A DNA stretch of 64,000 nt, from assembly GCF_963678635.1 (NCBI RefSeq), contig NC_087070.1:47041467-47105466 (forward strand), read 5' to 3'. The notes below the pieces were generated by a model, which was not told the origin of the DNA, did not search any database, and saw only the letters and a program-made list of their open reading frames with translations. The stretch comes from Symsagittifera roscoffensis. Lineage: Eukaryota; Xenacoelomorpha; Acoela; Convolutidae. Position numbers and translations under genes: made by a program. Positions 39,201 to 51,200 of the stretch are shown piece after piece. Every line of letters begins with the position of its first letter. The first letter of the stretch is position 1.

Positions 39201-42200
39201 TTGATACTTTCACAATTGGTAGCTCTGATCATTTGCTCTCGGTCAATGTAAAAATTTTACTGAATATCGAAGGAAATGTTGTCCAAAATGTACATTAAAA
39301 GGCATAGAGTAAATTGAAATACAGGGTAAAATGAAGAATTTGCGCTTAATTTTTTCAAAAAAAAGTGCCAATCATAAACACTATAAAAGAAGTTTTTAAA
39401 TACGAGCAGATGGTTGAAGTGTATATAGGTCGCAATTAATTGCCCGCCCGAAGATTTTTTTTAATGAAGATGTAACAATTTTCGGAAAAATGTTTCAGTT
39501 TTTCCGATTTTTTGTTTGGGCGATTATTTCGAGGTAAGCAAGTTACCAGGTTCAGTTTTCTGGCTTTTTTATGCCAAAAAACCTGCAGCATCCTAATAGT
39601 TCATGTAACTACACATTTTTCTTCAAACAAAATAGCAAAACGATCTTTTAAGATGCAACTAATTTGGCCATTTTTTAGATCTAAATCTAGTTTTTGATTT
39701 TTTTATGTGAGTTTTTGTTCTTTCCGTTTGATAGAGAATCAGGTGAACAGTGTTACGCAATTGAAAGTAGTTTAAGTGGTTGTAAACAGGTCCCAGGTAC
39801 GTATTGAGCTCTCTCCCAACCGCCGAAGCCGAAATTGGGTTGGGGGAGATTGTTCAATTGATCCGCTTTAGGTGCATCTATTTTTTGTTGAAATTTGAAA
39901 GTTGAATATATTAAAGGCTAGTTCATTCATTTACTCTGATAATTCAATCGGAGTAAGAAAATATACAATTTATTCACTTTGGCCTGTTAAAATATTAGTA
40001 AATGCAAATGCTAACAAAAAGATTCAAAAGTTTGTTTCGAAATACTAAGTTTTTTGTGTATAATCAATTGACCAATCCAAGTTTTTCAACACCTATTTAA
40101 ACCAATTGATAAATAAATGCTCATTTTAGACATCACTGAGATTTTTCAAAAAGAACTGGCAATTCGGGTGAAAAACTATATAGAAGTAAGATCTATCATT
40201 ATTCGTATTCGAACCTGGTCTCGGGACCTCTTCGCCAAACAAAGGTTTGTTGACTTCGTTTCCCGAGTCGAGCTCGATGTTGATCTCGCCTCGACCACCA
40301 ATAGTTTGACCAGACGAACTGTAAACCGAATCAGCGTAAGGTCGAACATCTGACATCTGATTACCCATTTTAGAATGTTTTATGCCTTTCGGCTAGCTGA
40401 AATAGGATAAAAGTTCTTTGACAACACAAATAGATGACCTCTTGGATAACAAAAATAGAAACTTCAGAAAAAAATGAAGGAAACTAGAATTGGATCGAAA
40501 TTTCAGTTAAACTTTTAACTGAGGTAATAATATGGCTATCGAATACTATTGAATATCGAGTTGTGAGAAAATAGCAGTTTTGTTTGATTTGTGATTTCAG
40601 CTTTGTGAATTGTGATTTACGAAAGTTGAACTTGGGTTAATTTCGTGCGCTGTGGCGTAGTTGTTATGGATTTAAGAGTGATGGTATTTGAAGAGTTTAA
40701 CTAATAATCATATCGAACTGGGTCAAGCCTGTGATTCTAACGCTTTATCTCTCAAGAATAACTTCGAAAACACCTCTGCTTGGGACTTGAACGTATGGCT
40801 TCAACGACGTTTCTTTAATAATCTTTCATCGATTAGGAATTTCTATTTTTGGCAGATAGTTTTGAGTGACTCATTACCTTTCAACTCACTAAAACAAATT
40901 TTGTCCTCTAACATTCGTTGCTGTAACATTCGTTTTATACCAATTTGCTATATTTATGCATGCTAAGAGTACTGAACTTCGTTATTGAGACAAGAAGTTG
41001 GGCTGCGTTTTCGGGTGTTTATCACTTAGTAATGAATATTTTGAGTTCTCTTATATAGGTCTTGATGATTTTTTTTTTCAAGAAAAAGTCTTAAAATGCT
41101 CTAATAACTACAGATGTGCATTCATACATATTAATGAATTTATGAATGCACGTAAGTGTGTATGCACTTTTTGAAATCAATTCAAATTCATCTGTTCAAA
41201 CTTCGGTTAATTGCCTTCTCCAAATACTAATGTGTAAATAGCACAAAAAAACGTGAGCGACTTATAGTTTTCGAGGTGGATTTCGTTTTGGGTTTCTTTT
41301 TATTTTCAAAAAACAAGTCAGTATATTTTGTTTCCTTGCTTTCATGGCTCCTTTCCAGCTGTTTATTTTTTTTTTATTTGCTTGCGTTCATGGCCCTTTC
41401 CCAACTGTCTGTTGGCTATGTTTAGGGTAAGCTTGTGAAAAATGGAAAGTATTCTCGAATTTCAATAAGGTATCAAGGCCATATGTTTTTCCTTCGCAAT
41501 TGTTACAAGAATGCACTGGCAGTGTGACACTTTCGGTCTGCTTTGTTTTCGGTTTTCATAAACAATATCGCTGTCGACCTAGTAAATTGTGATATTCTGT
41601 TTTTTTTCTTAGTATATTAATGTTCATTATTTTTCACTTGGGTATATATGCACTTTTTGAGTTCAATTGAAATTCATCTGCTGAAAGTGACGTAATTACG
41701 AACTTGGAAATGGCGCGAAAAAAACGTGAATGATTTCTAGTTGCGAAAGTGCATTTTAACTTTTAGATTTCCAGCAAGATTTTCTCAACAAAGTCAGTGT
41801 TTTTTTTTCATGTTTTCTTGCGTTCATTACTCTTTTTCAATCTTCGATTGGCTGTGTTCATTTTTTGCAGTCCAAATATCAGCTGAAAAGCTGCGACATG
41901 TACGAAGTATCTTTGTAATGTCTTACTTTGTGAGGAGAAGATTCGATTACTAAGTTTGTTTCTATTTAGCAGTTGGGACAATAACTTCAAAAAAATTTCA
42001 CGGAAGCAAAAAATTTGGAAGCTGTATTTTTTAAATACTTTAACAGAATATTTTTGAGTTTTCGGTTCGAGAGCTTGATTCACGACTGAATGTGCTGCAG
42101 CACGATCGACGCTACACGCGATTTCTTTCATATTTTTTTCTGGGGTGCATGAAATTGTAGGAAAATAATCATTAAATAAATCCATAATTACTTCCATAGT

Positions 42201-45200
42201 ACTTACTTAAGCATGTGAGCGCGCTGATATTTTCTATTTTGCTACATGTTATGCAACTTCTGCTTCGTCTTTCTGTTGCTTATTTTCCGTGGCACTTTTA
42301 AATGTCACGGTATTTCAGAAGAAACGAGTGTCTTCTAACAATCGATTTTTTAACCTTACTTAAGCTAATTATACTTGTTTTTGAAGTTTCAATTTCTCCA
42401 TCTCGCTATCCAAGAAATGTTCAAATTGCAAAAAAACTCAAAGGGTTCTGATTACAGTGGCAGGGATCTTTTGAGCTGTGTTTACAGAAATCGGCTGCTT
42501 TTTTGAAATATAGCACAGGCTCGCTGCTGTGACGTCAGTTTAATATAATATATCAGAGGAGAGTGACACCATCAATTTTCGTTGTTGCTGCTTAGCTACC
42601 AATTCGGTCTTATTTCAACTGTGCCTTGCTTTTAATTGTAGGAAAGAGACTTGGATCCCCGGGCACCCCAGCAATGGAGTTTTATAATCTTCATTCGTTC
42701 CTGGCAAGTTGAAATTATTCTGCGCTTGCTTAATATCAATCGTATGCGCTCGGAAATTACTTTTTCAAATTAAACTTTCCTTTCGCTGTAATTCGATGAA
42801 TTCGAACTGAACTTACTTGAAGTAGCATTTTTGTACATTTGCCTTCTGACTTACCTGCTGATTGTGCTGACAGTTTCAGTAAGTAGTGGATTTAGACAAG
42901 AGTGTGTCTAGGATTTTGTCGATCTTTAATGGGAGCTCTTATGGAATCCTCAAAAGACGTTAATTTGCCAACAGATTTGAGGCAAGCTAATTGTTGAAAA
43001 AATGACATTTTGGGCCATTTTTTTCTTTCATTTTTTGACTGATAAGTTCGTTTTTTTTCTGAGCAATCCCCTCAAATATAGTTTTTATTTGCACCAAAAG
43101 CGCTCAAAAAAATTTAAAGTGTCCATCGTCAACCAAAATTTCTGCCGTAAAAATTTACCTACATCCGCCACGTTTAGACGAAAAAAGCCTGCATAAGGCT
43201 TTGAGTTGGACAGGTTGGCAAACCAAAGTTGTCTACCCAAGTAAGTTCGATTTTTATTTTGTTACTAGTCTAGGCTGGAAGGATCTAGATCTTTATGGAA
43301 CTTGTAGTGTATGATTATTACCTGGTCATTACACTTGCGAGCGTTAGTGTGTTAGTGCGAATCTTTTTTTTCTAAACTAGCTCGCAAATAAAAGTGTTCC
43401 TTAAAAGTGTTCACTTATTTGGTGGCACTTTCACAATAATCACGGTCTGTAGCGTTGGAAATTTCATAGCATCTGTTCTCTGGTTTATTTGTGGCTAGTT
43501 TTTGCGATTAAGTAAGCGTCCGTTGCGTAGTTGCAGATCGAATCCGATACGTAGCCGAATTTTTACTAATTCGAGGCTTATTTCTACTTTTTTTTGCCCT
43601 TTATAGATCTGCTTTTTGTCGTGTTCTTGCTAGTGTTTGTGAAGCGCAGCTTTGCCTCAGTGTAGATAAATAGAGCAAAGACAGGATCTCTTTGAATTTT
43701 CTTACTTTCCGTTTTTGTGTAAAAGAAAAAGGATTTCTTATTTAGATTGTAGCTTAACTTTCTTAAGTTCTTTATAAAGCCAATAATACAATATGGTTTG
43801 CTCGTCTATGTTGACAAGAGTTTTGCTCTTTTTTAAAATCAAATTTTTAATGTTTCAGCGAAAATTATTCGCGTGGTTCGTTTCAAAAAGAAATATGGTT
43901 CAAATACACCATTTTTTTAACTACAAAATACTAACAGTGCTTGAATTATGTGTACAATTAAATACAATATAGTTTCAAATCGTTGAAGCAAAGTCTTTCC
44001 ACGAAGTTTCTGTGTTCTTTGTTCTCTATAATAAGTCTTGCATATAAAACAAGAATTTCAAAATATACAACATTCATTCTCCCATTTTGTAAAAATAAAA
44101 TGAGAACTGTTCATTAACTAACAGAGGAGCGAACTTGCTGAGTGAGATGAGTGGAAGCGATCGGTTGCCGAACAGTATTGGAAAAATTTCAGTGACTGAA
44201 GAAATTATTTTCTTTCATAAACTCAACAACTTTTAGCGCATTTCACTGCTAATTTAGCGCATTTCACTGCTAATTTTTCATTAGTGAAGATGGGAATGTC
44301 CAAACGCTAATTTTATCCTCTATTTCTTTACCTTTCCATTCTGATAATAATTCGCATTTTCAAAAAAGAATGGAATAAATCGATTTTGTTGTTTTCTTTT
44401 TTGTTAATCCATTAGTTATTGAAGTTATTAAGACATCGTATATTATTATCCATAATAGTTTGACCTAAGCGCAAGCTACGGAATTTTGTTACATCTCCAG
44501 AAATAATAAAAAACGACATCAAAAAATTCGAATTTTGTTTTTGTGAGTATTGTTTTTGTTCTAATATTAATTCTAATGAAATTTTTTGTATTGCAGGTAG
44601 AGCTTAAGTAGGCGCGCAATTCGCCTTTTGTCTATACTTTCTATTTTCATTTACTGAATTGAATGGTTTAATATCAATTGTTTATATTTAGTTGAAAATA
44701 ATTTGATGATTGTAGTTGTTTCAACATAATTTTGGATAAATAAATTTTTCTTTGGATATTTATTTTTTATTTGATTGAATGTGAATAGTTTTCCTGCAAA
44801 TTGAAAAATTTTAGAGTTTTTCTATGAAATTCTCCATTGAATTTCACCAGTTTTAAACTAGTGTTTTTTGTATAACTGTGTTCACAATGAGCAAAAATTG
44901 CCGTGCAATTAAATGTCCCGTCATTCCGATGTCATTTCATTTTATCGAATTGTTATAGCCAATCTGAATCGTTATAGGTTCCTTTTCGCACAAAGTCTCT
45001 GTCAAAATTAGCAGAAAATGATAATTAGTATTATAGCCAAATTTTGCTTTACAATTCGTGCAGACATAACAAAGAATTTTTTTTTGTCTTTCAATTTTAT
45101 TATAATTCGATAATCGTAGTTCAGAATCTTAAATAGGTCGCAATGATTTTTTTCATTTTGTTCTCAGGAAAAGTGTTAATTTTTGTTCAAGCTCAAGTTA

Positions 45201-48200
45201 ACTTTTTTGCGGTTTGACTTTTGATTTTGTTGAAGTTCAGTTCATTTTCTGTTGTAAAAGGAACAGCTTAAGTAAACGTCACGAATTTAATTTTCAGATT
45301 TTCCGTCGGAATAAAACTGATCTTTTTTTTCAATTTAGGTTAATTTAATCAAAAATCTTAAGTTTTCCTAGAAATTCAAAGAGCTTAAAAGGTATCTTTT
45401 TTTCTTTGAAATTCAATTTTTTTTCTTGGGTCCTTAAGTGGTGGATTATTGGTGTTGCGAATTCTCTGTGGAATCAGAAATGCCACTAGTCAGCCTATTT
45501 TTCTTGATTCCATCGAAATTTATCCAATTTTCTGTTTTTTGAACAAAAGTTTGAATATCTAAATGTCTGTTTCAGTTTTTTGAGGAAAAGTTCGAATGTA
45601 GTTCAAGCTCGTTATTTTGAAATTGATTCTCCCACCGAGCTCCATTTACATTCTTCAATAACGAAAATAGTACTTTAAAGTGTAGTTCAAATCCGAGAGT
45701 CATCTTTTGTTATAGATTGGTACATCAGCGAATTGCAGGTTTTAAGCTTTCCTAAAGATTTTTTTGTCCCTAACTCTTGCGTAGAATTGCCTTAACAATG
45801 GCGTAAATTTCTTTTTCCCCCAATTGAACGATTTCATAGAGTTCAAATGTCTAAAGTGTTAACTGTGTTAGCATTTAAAGCCATTCCAGTCATGATTCGA
45901 TTCCAAATTTCTACCTCAGTCGTTGAAAAAGTTTGCCTCCATTTGAATCATTACAGACTACATGTCATTACACAAGCATATAGTATGAACTATCTTTTTT
46001 TCAACCTAAGTCGCAAATATTGTTGCGACGCAAATATTGTTGCGACAAAATGTGCTCATTTTGAAAGTGTTCATTTTGATCAATAACCAGCTATTAAGTA
46101 CAACCAATGCTAAGGATATTAACAAAGACTATTATATTACAAAAAGCACCTTAGCTTTCAGGCATCATGGATCTGTAGCGTAGAGGTAGGGAAGGAGACC
46201 AGCAACACTATAAGAGGGTATGAACCTGGGCAGGGTCGGATGTTTTTTATGATTTTTTTTCGTATACTAGCTAAAATGCGTCCGCTCTATGAATTGAGGC
46301 ATGTTAGTTGGTGAATTCCTGTTTGATTAAAACAGGTATTATGAAAATGTATGGGATTGGGTTTTTTTGGCTCTTTGGAAAAATTTTCCACTTTTCAAAA
46401 ATTAGTTTTTCTCGAAAACGACTCTATCGATTTTCAAAAAAGTAATACCAATGGGAATTCCGCCTACTCCCCTGTGTGCCTGCATAATCTCCTAGTCTCT
46501 TTTAACCTTACTCCACTTCCTACAGCCTTCGAAAAAGTGTGTGTGGGATTTTTGACTCATTTTTTTTGGATTTTATACATTTTCTGGAAAACTACCCTAC
46601 AAAATCTGTGGGAAGCTCTTCTGCATAAGCGGTGACGCCCATTTTTTTGGCACAAAAAGTTGTGGCTCTCGTAAATGTCGAATTTTTGATTTTTCTTACC
46701 TTTTTTAAAACTGTGAAGTTTTGGTTTTATTGGGTAGAACAGCTTGTGGGAGTTTCGCCTGCATAAGCGGTGACGCCCAATTTTTTTTGACAAACAGTCT
46801 GTGTAAAATTGATGCGATACTGAACTCGCAAGCTGGTTCTGCTGCGAACTAAAGATTGTTTTCGATAAAATAAACTCTCATTCTCGAAGTTTGCCGTTTA
46901 CAGAAAAAAAAAACTATAAAAAATGCCGTTTTTTTAATATCTTTTCTCTTTTTTCCTGATTTCTCTATTTCTTAATTTAAATCCTTATAATTGGGCATAC
47001 TAGTATTTATTGAACAGCAACTGGCTATCCTTCATGTGGCTCTGAATGTTTTCACTTATTTAGAAGTGTTTTTATTACAGTCGTGAAGTCTTATAATTTA
47101 GTTAGCTTACGCTTAAGTACTAGCCAAAGTACTTTCTACAATAGCATAAGTGAAAATGACGCGATTAAGTAAAAGATTTAAATTATTTATTTTGTTTTAA
47201 AAAGTGACTGTTCTCGAAATAATTTTTAACTTAATTTAGTCCCGTGGTTTTTTCAAGATTTTTTTAAAAATTTTATGCGAAAAAAATTGGAGAAGTCGTT
47301 TTTTTTTGCTTCCTGATTTCGCGACAGTTATCCATTTTTTGCTTGTCTTCTTACCATTTATTTCTCTTTGCTCAAATGTGTCTTCAACTGCTCTAGACTC
47401 AAATGCAGTGACAGCTGTGAATGAGGTTGGAAGCGAGAGTAAGAGGGGATCAGAAGAAGGAGACTGCGTGGATCTACTACTGATCGAAGGCATGTCTTTG
47501 AATGACCCAATGATGATGCTGCGAAATGACAAGGAAAACATTGAGAAATTGTGTCTGTCAATGAGACGACAAATCATGGCCAGAGCTTTCTACGGGTGTA
47601 AGTGTGTCTAAAACAAATTGGATATCTTGAAATATTCCCCGAATCGATTGTTGTCGCGAGTCGATAAATCGTTATAGGTTTCGATCTGAAACAGATAATC
47701 TTTCGTTACAATCAATATTTGACCTGTTTCAAAAAGGGATTGATCTTAATTTTGATTGTGAAACTCCCAGATACCCCAGTAAAATCACGTGTTTAATGGC
47801 CAAGATTTTGATCAATTATTCTTTTTTTTTTTGCTGGAAATTCGACTTAATAAAAATGATTAAAATGGAAGGTTTTCTGAGCCAATTGGGGTTAATAAAA
47901 TAGTTCTAGTAATTCAATTTTCTGAAAAGTTTGGCAATCCGTATTCAGGTTCTACTAGAACTTCTCCCCCTCGTTCTTTCATAAGATGACATCTCCCAAT
48001 TGTCGATATGGCACTCAACTGCTACAGCATTGTCGATCATCGAGTTTTTTTTACCAATGAGGGCTTTAATCAACAAAGGCCACTGAATAAAAAAAGTTCT
48101 GACAAGTTTATAGGGATTATCTATTAACTTGTACGCATATGTGTCCCATAAAGACCATCCACAATTTGTTCAGTTTTTACGTACCATTTTTGCCCTTTAA

Positions 48201-51200
48201 GTTAAATGACCACCGTTTGCGGACAATTTTCACCATTTTGTTCATTCGTGCAATTTAGATTTGTCCTCCTGCTTTTAACGAGCTATATAACCAATTACAC
48301 TACCTTTTTATGTCACGATGCCCTGTTTCTCTGGCGTCGAAAGCAGTTCTCGCCAGTTCTCCTCGTTAAACAAGGAATTCGATACTGACTCCCGAATCAA
48401 AATGGATAACACACCCCTTCCTCTAGAGAATCTTTCCAAAATAGTTACTGTTATCTTTGATCCATCCCATTACTCCGCAGAGTACTGTTAACGAACATCA
48501 TCAAAAGGCTCGCGTAGGATATCGATAATAAGGGTTGTCTCGAACAAATTGGTGTCAGTCCAAAGTTACTGGTTACTGGCTTTCTAAAGTTACGCTTGCT
48601 TTTTATGGTCCCACACCGCTAGTAAAATGTCTACACGCAAACTCCAAACGTTAGAAACCCCGCTCTCCGCGCAATAACGGGATGCATAAAAACGAGGGCT
48701 CCAGTACAGCCACATTCTGATGGTGATTTGTCTAATGTCATCCACCGCTAATGTTACCCTTAAAACTTACATTTCTTGAAACCCCCAAACTTTTTCCATC
48801 ATCATCCGAAACCTCAGAGGATTATTCTCCCGCCAGGACTAGAGCTCTGTAGTACCGAAATATAATGGGCCTCGGCGACCCAGCAAATGCATCTTTTAAG
48901 AATTAACTACGTCTAAGAACTTTTGCCTCTCACATCACAAATTAAAGTCATTTTAAAACAACTTCAAGCTGTGTCAAGCAAGCAATTGCTGATGGTCATT
49001 CCCCAAAGTGTTTCCCTCAACTCCCCCCCCCCATATCTCTGTTTTCCATAAGAATCCCGATCGATCTGCACCAGAAGAGCCTTTCCCATTTATGGTTCGG
49101 TTAGAGTCACTTCCTAAACTGCTACTTAAACCAAATTGATCCGAATGTCTCACCAAATTTTCTTCCCCACACACCATCTCACACCTTTTTAACTGTTCCG
49201 AGATAGATCATTTTTTAAAAACTCATAGACTTGTGGCTTCGAGTGACCGATGTTGCTAAGTTTACGGGACTTGGTCTGAGCATGTTCGATGCGCCCTCTC
49301 GTGGCTAACATTAAAATGTGTGCTCATGCTCAATTCATGAGAAAAAATTGCTAAATGTAACCAGATAGTGCTTAGTTGGATTTATTCATTCCTCTAGCTG
49401 TTAATATTTTTGATAAGTTTCTGTTTCAGGGCTGACTTATGTGCGTCATCTGAAGACAGTGCGAGTACATCTATCTGGTCTGGTATCAGCAGCCCCTTCA
49501 ACCTCCACATTTTCACAGACCAGTTCTGCTTCACAAATCCACACCAACACAACAGAGATGCAGAAACAGCCTGTCAGAGAGAGGAAAGTGTCAGAGTCGG
49601 AGGCTGCTCAGAAAAAGTGGCTACATGACCTGGCAATGTATAAAGGAGGACTGACGGTGCAAATGTGGAACGAATGGGATTCGGAGCATAAGGTATAAGT
49701 ATGCAAACGAGCAGACCATGTTTACGGCTTCTTAAAAACGGTAAAATGCTCTTATAGTTTCAAGCCACGAGGTGTTCGGCAATGTGTAAAAATATTTGGT
49801 GTTGCTATTTTTGCCTGCCCTAAAATACTTCCCAAGATATCAAGCTGTCTGTTTTTTCAACTGACCCGATTTTGGCTCTTTTCAGCTTTCCCGTCCTTTG
49901 AATATCAATTTTGAAGAATTACGTTAACATTGTCAGAATGCAATGAAACTTGGCACAGTGAACAAACTAACCATTGTGAACAAATTTAAAAAAAAATTAT
50001 TTTACATCTATAAAATATGAAAGTTTGAAAGGTGGAGGGGAGTGGAAACTAGCAGATTCTTAATTCGTGATAAAAGAGAACATAGAATTACAAAATAAAA
50101 CATAGAATTTTTTTTCTAAATGCTTTTATTATCTCAAATTTCATTCCTCAGTTTCTCTGTTTTCAGCTGGGGAGCAATTGTGGTGAAATCTTGAGGTATG
50201 TCTACTATGGGGGCATGGAGCACACTTTGAGGTCCATAGTATGGCTGTACCTTCTGGGCCATTATCCTCTGGACGACTTGAAAGGCACCAAAGAGCAGCG
50301 CAGTTCAATTGACTCAGCCACTGCAGAGAAATACGCACAAGTGGTGACTGAGTGGCAAATAGCTGAAGTAGAATTCAATGATGCCAAAACCAAGTGAGAA
50401 ACAATTCGAACAACTTATTAAATTATTGTTTGGCTTTTTTGCCTTTCCCCACCTGCGAATTTCAACTGAAAAACTTTTTGTTCACTTTGTTGGATTGTTT
50501 TAATGTAACAGATTGTAGTAACTATATACCTATATACGCTTATTGATGGCTAACCTTGATGTTTGGCAAACTGATTGCAAAAATGTTGATTGGTTTAGCC
50601 TTTAGACTCTTCTCACTATTAGCGAGATAGTTCACAAGACTAGAGTCCTAAGTGGAGTTGCATACAGATTACACTAACTTTCTGCCTGGGTAATCATTTG
50701 CCATATGACATGGAGCAACCAGTAGATCAGAACATCTAAATGAACATACAGCTCTTCTGGACGAAGGCAAAGCAAGAGTCACTTTTGGAGTGGACGTAAT
50801 AGCGATCGATAGTGCAATCAGCAATATTCGTTACAGAGACCACAAATCTCCCAGATTTATTCTACGTAAAACCGGCAAGAACGTGTTCTACAGAGCCGGT
50901 ATACAAGAACAAATTAACTAGTAAAACCAGTCCGCAGAGAGAGACAGGAAATCAGCACAAATGATTACAATGGGAAAACAAAAAACTGGAAGTGGACAAA
51001 ACAGGCGTTGCGTCGAAACATGCCTCGGGACGCAGCGGACCCGAAAACGAAGGATGATTTATTTCCATGTTTAGAAGTAGAAGCCTAACGACAGTTTCGA
51101 CGAAAAACCAAACTTTATAAATACGTTACAATGATGGGAACTAGTGGGAAAAAATAATTGACGGGAATTGTTGCGTTCGAGAGATACAATTTCATCTGTA

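Larger units (their letters stand above)
38285..45575 (+). repeat. Duplicated segment, copy 2 (split by 2.3 kb with an SGSM exon)
   Basis: Bases 38285-42576 match 32142-36460 and bases 44876-45575 match 36465-37230. The 2.3 kb between (42577-44875) is absent from copy 1 and holds SGSM exon 42642-42707. Because the gene needs that exon, copy 2 is likely the original site and copy 1 a duplicate that lost the exon. Copy 2 contains R1 copies at 38520-38757, 41042-41426, 41630-41862 and 45125-45425, and foldback FB1 copy 2. Confidence 0.9.
45576..47396 (+). other. Intron before exon 47397-47597
   Basis: Apart from the SINE candidate and the short direct repeat, it holds a small direct repeat with internal dyad (GCAAATATTGTTGCGAC twice, 46012-46046). 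No gene recognised. Confidence 0.4.

Noticed and set aside
43110-43240. Possible exon ending at CCCAA/GTAAGT near 43239
   Set aside because: No good acceptor or open, conserved peptide was found; phase already joins 42707 to 47397 without it.
47306-47396. Signal-peptide-like start (hydrophobic stretch) of the 47306-47611 frame
   Set aside because: It is the polypyrimidine tract read in frame. SGSM is cytosolic and homology needs the acceptor at 47396.
48974-49177. Minus-strand frame rich in Ser/Gly
   Set aside because: Short, no splice partner and no recognisable motif.
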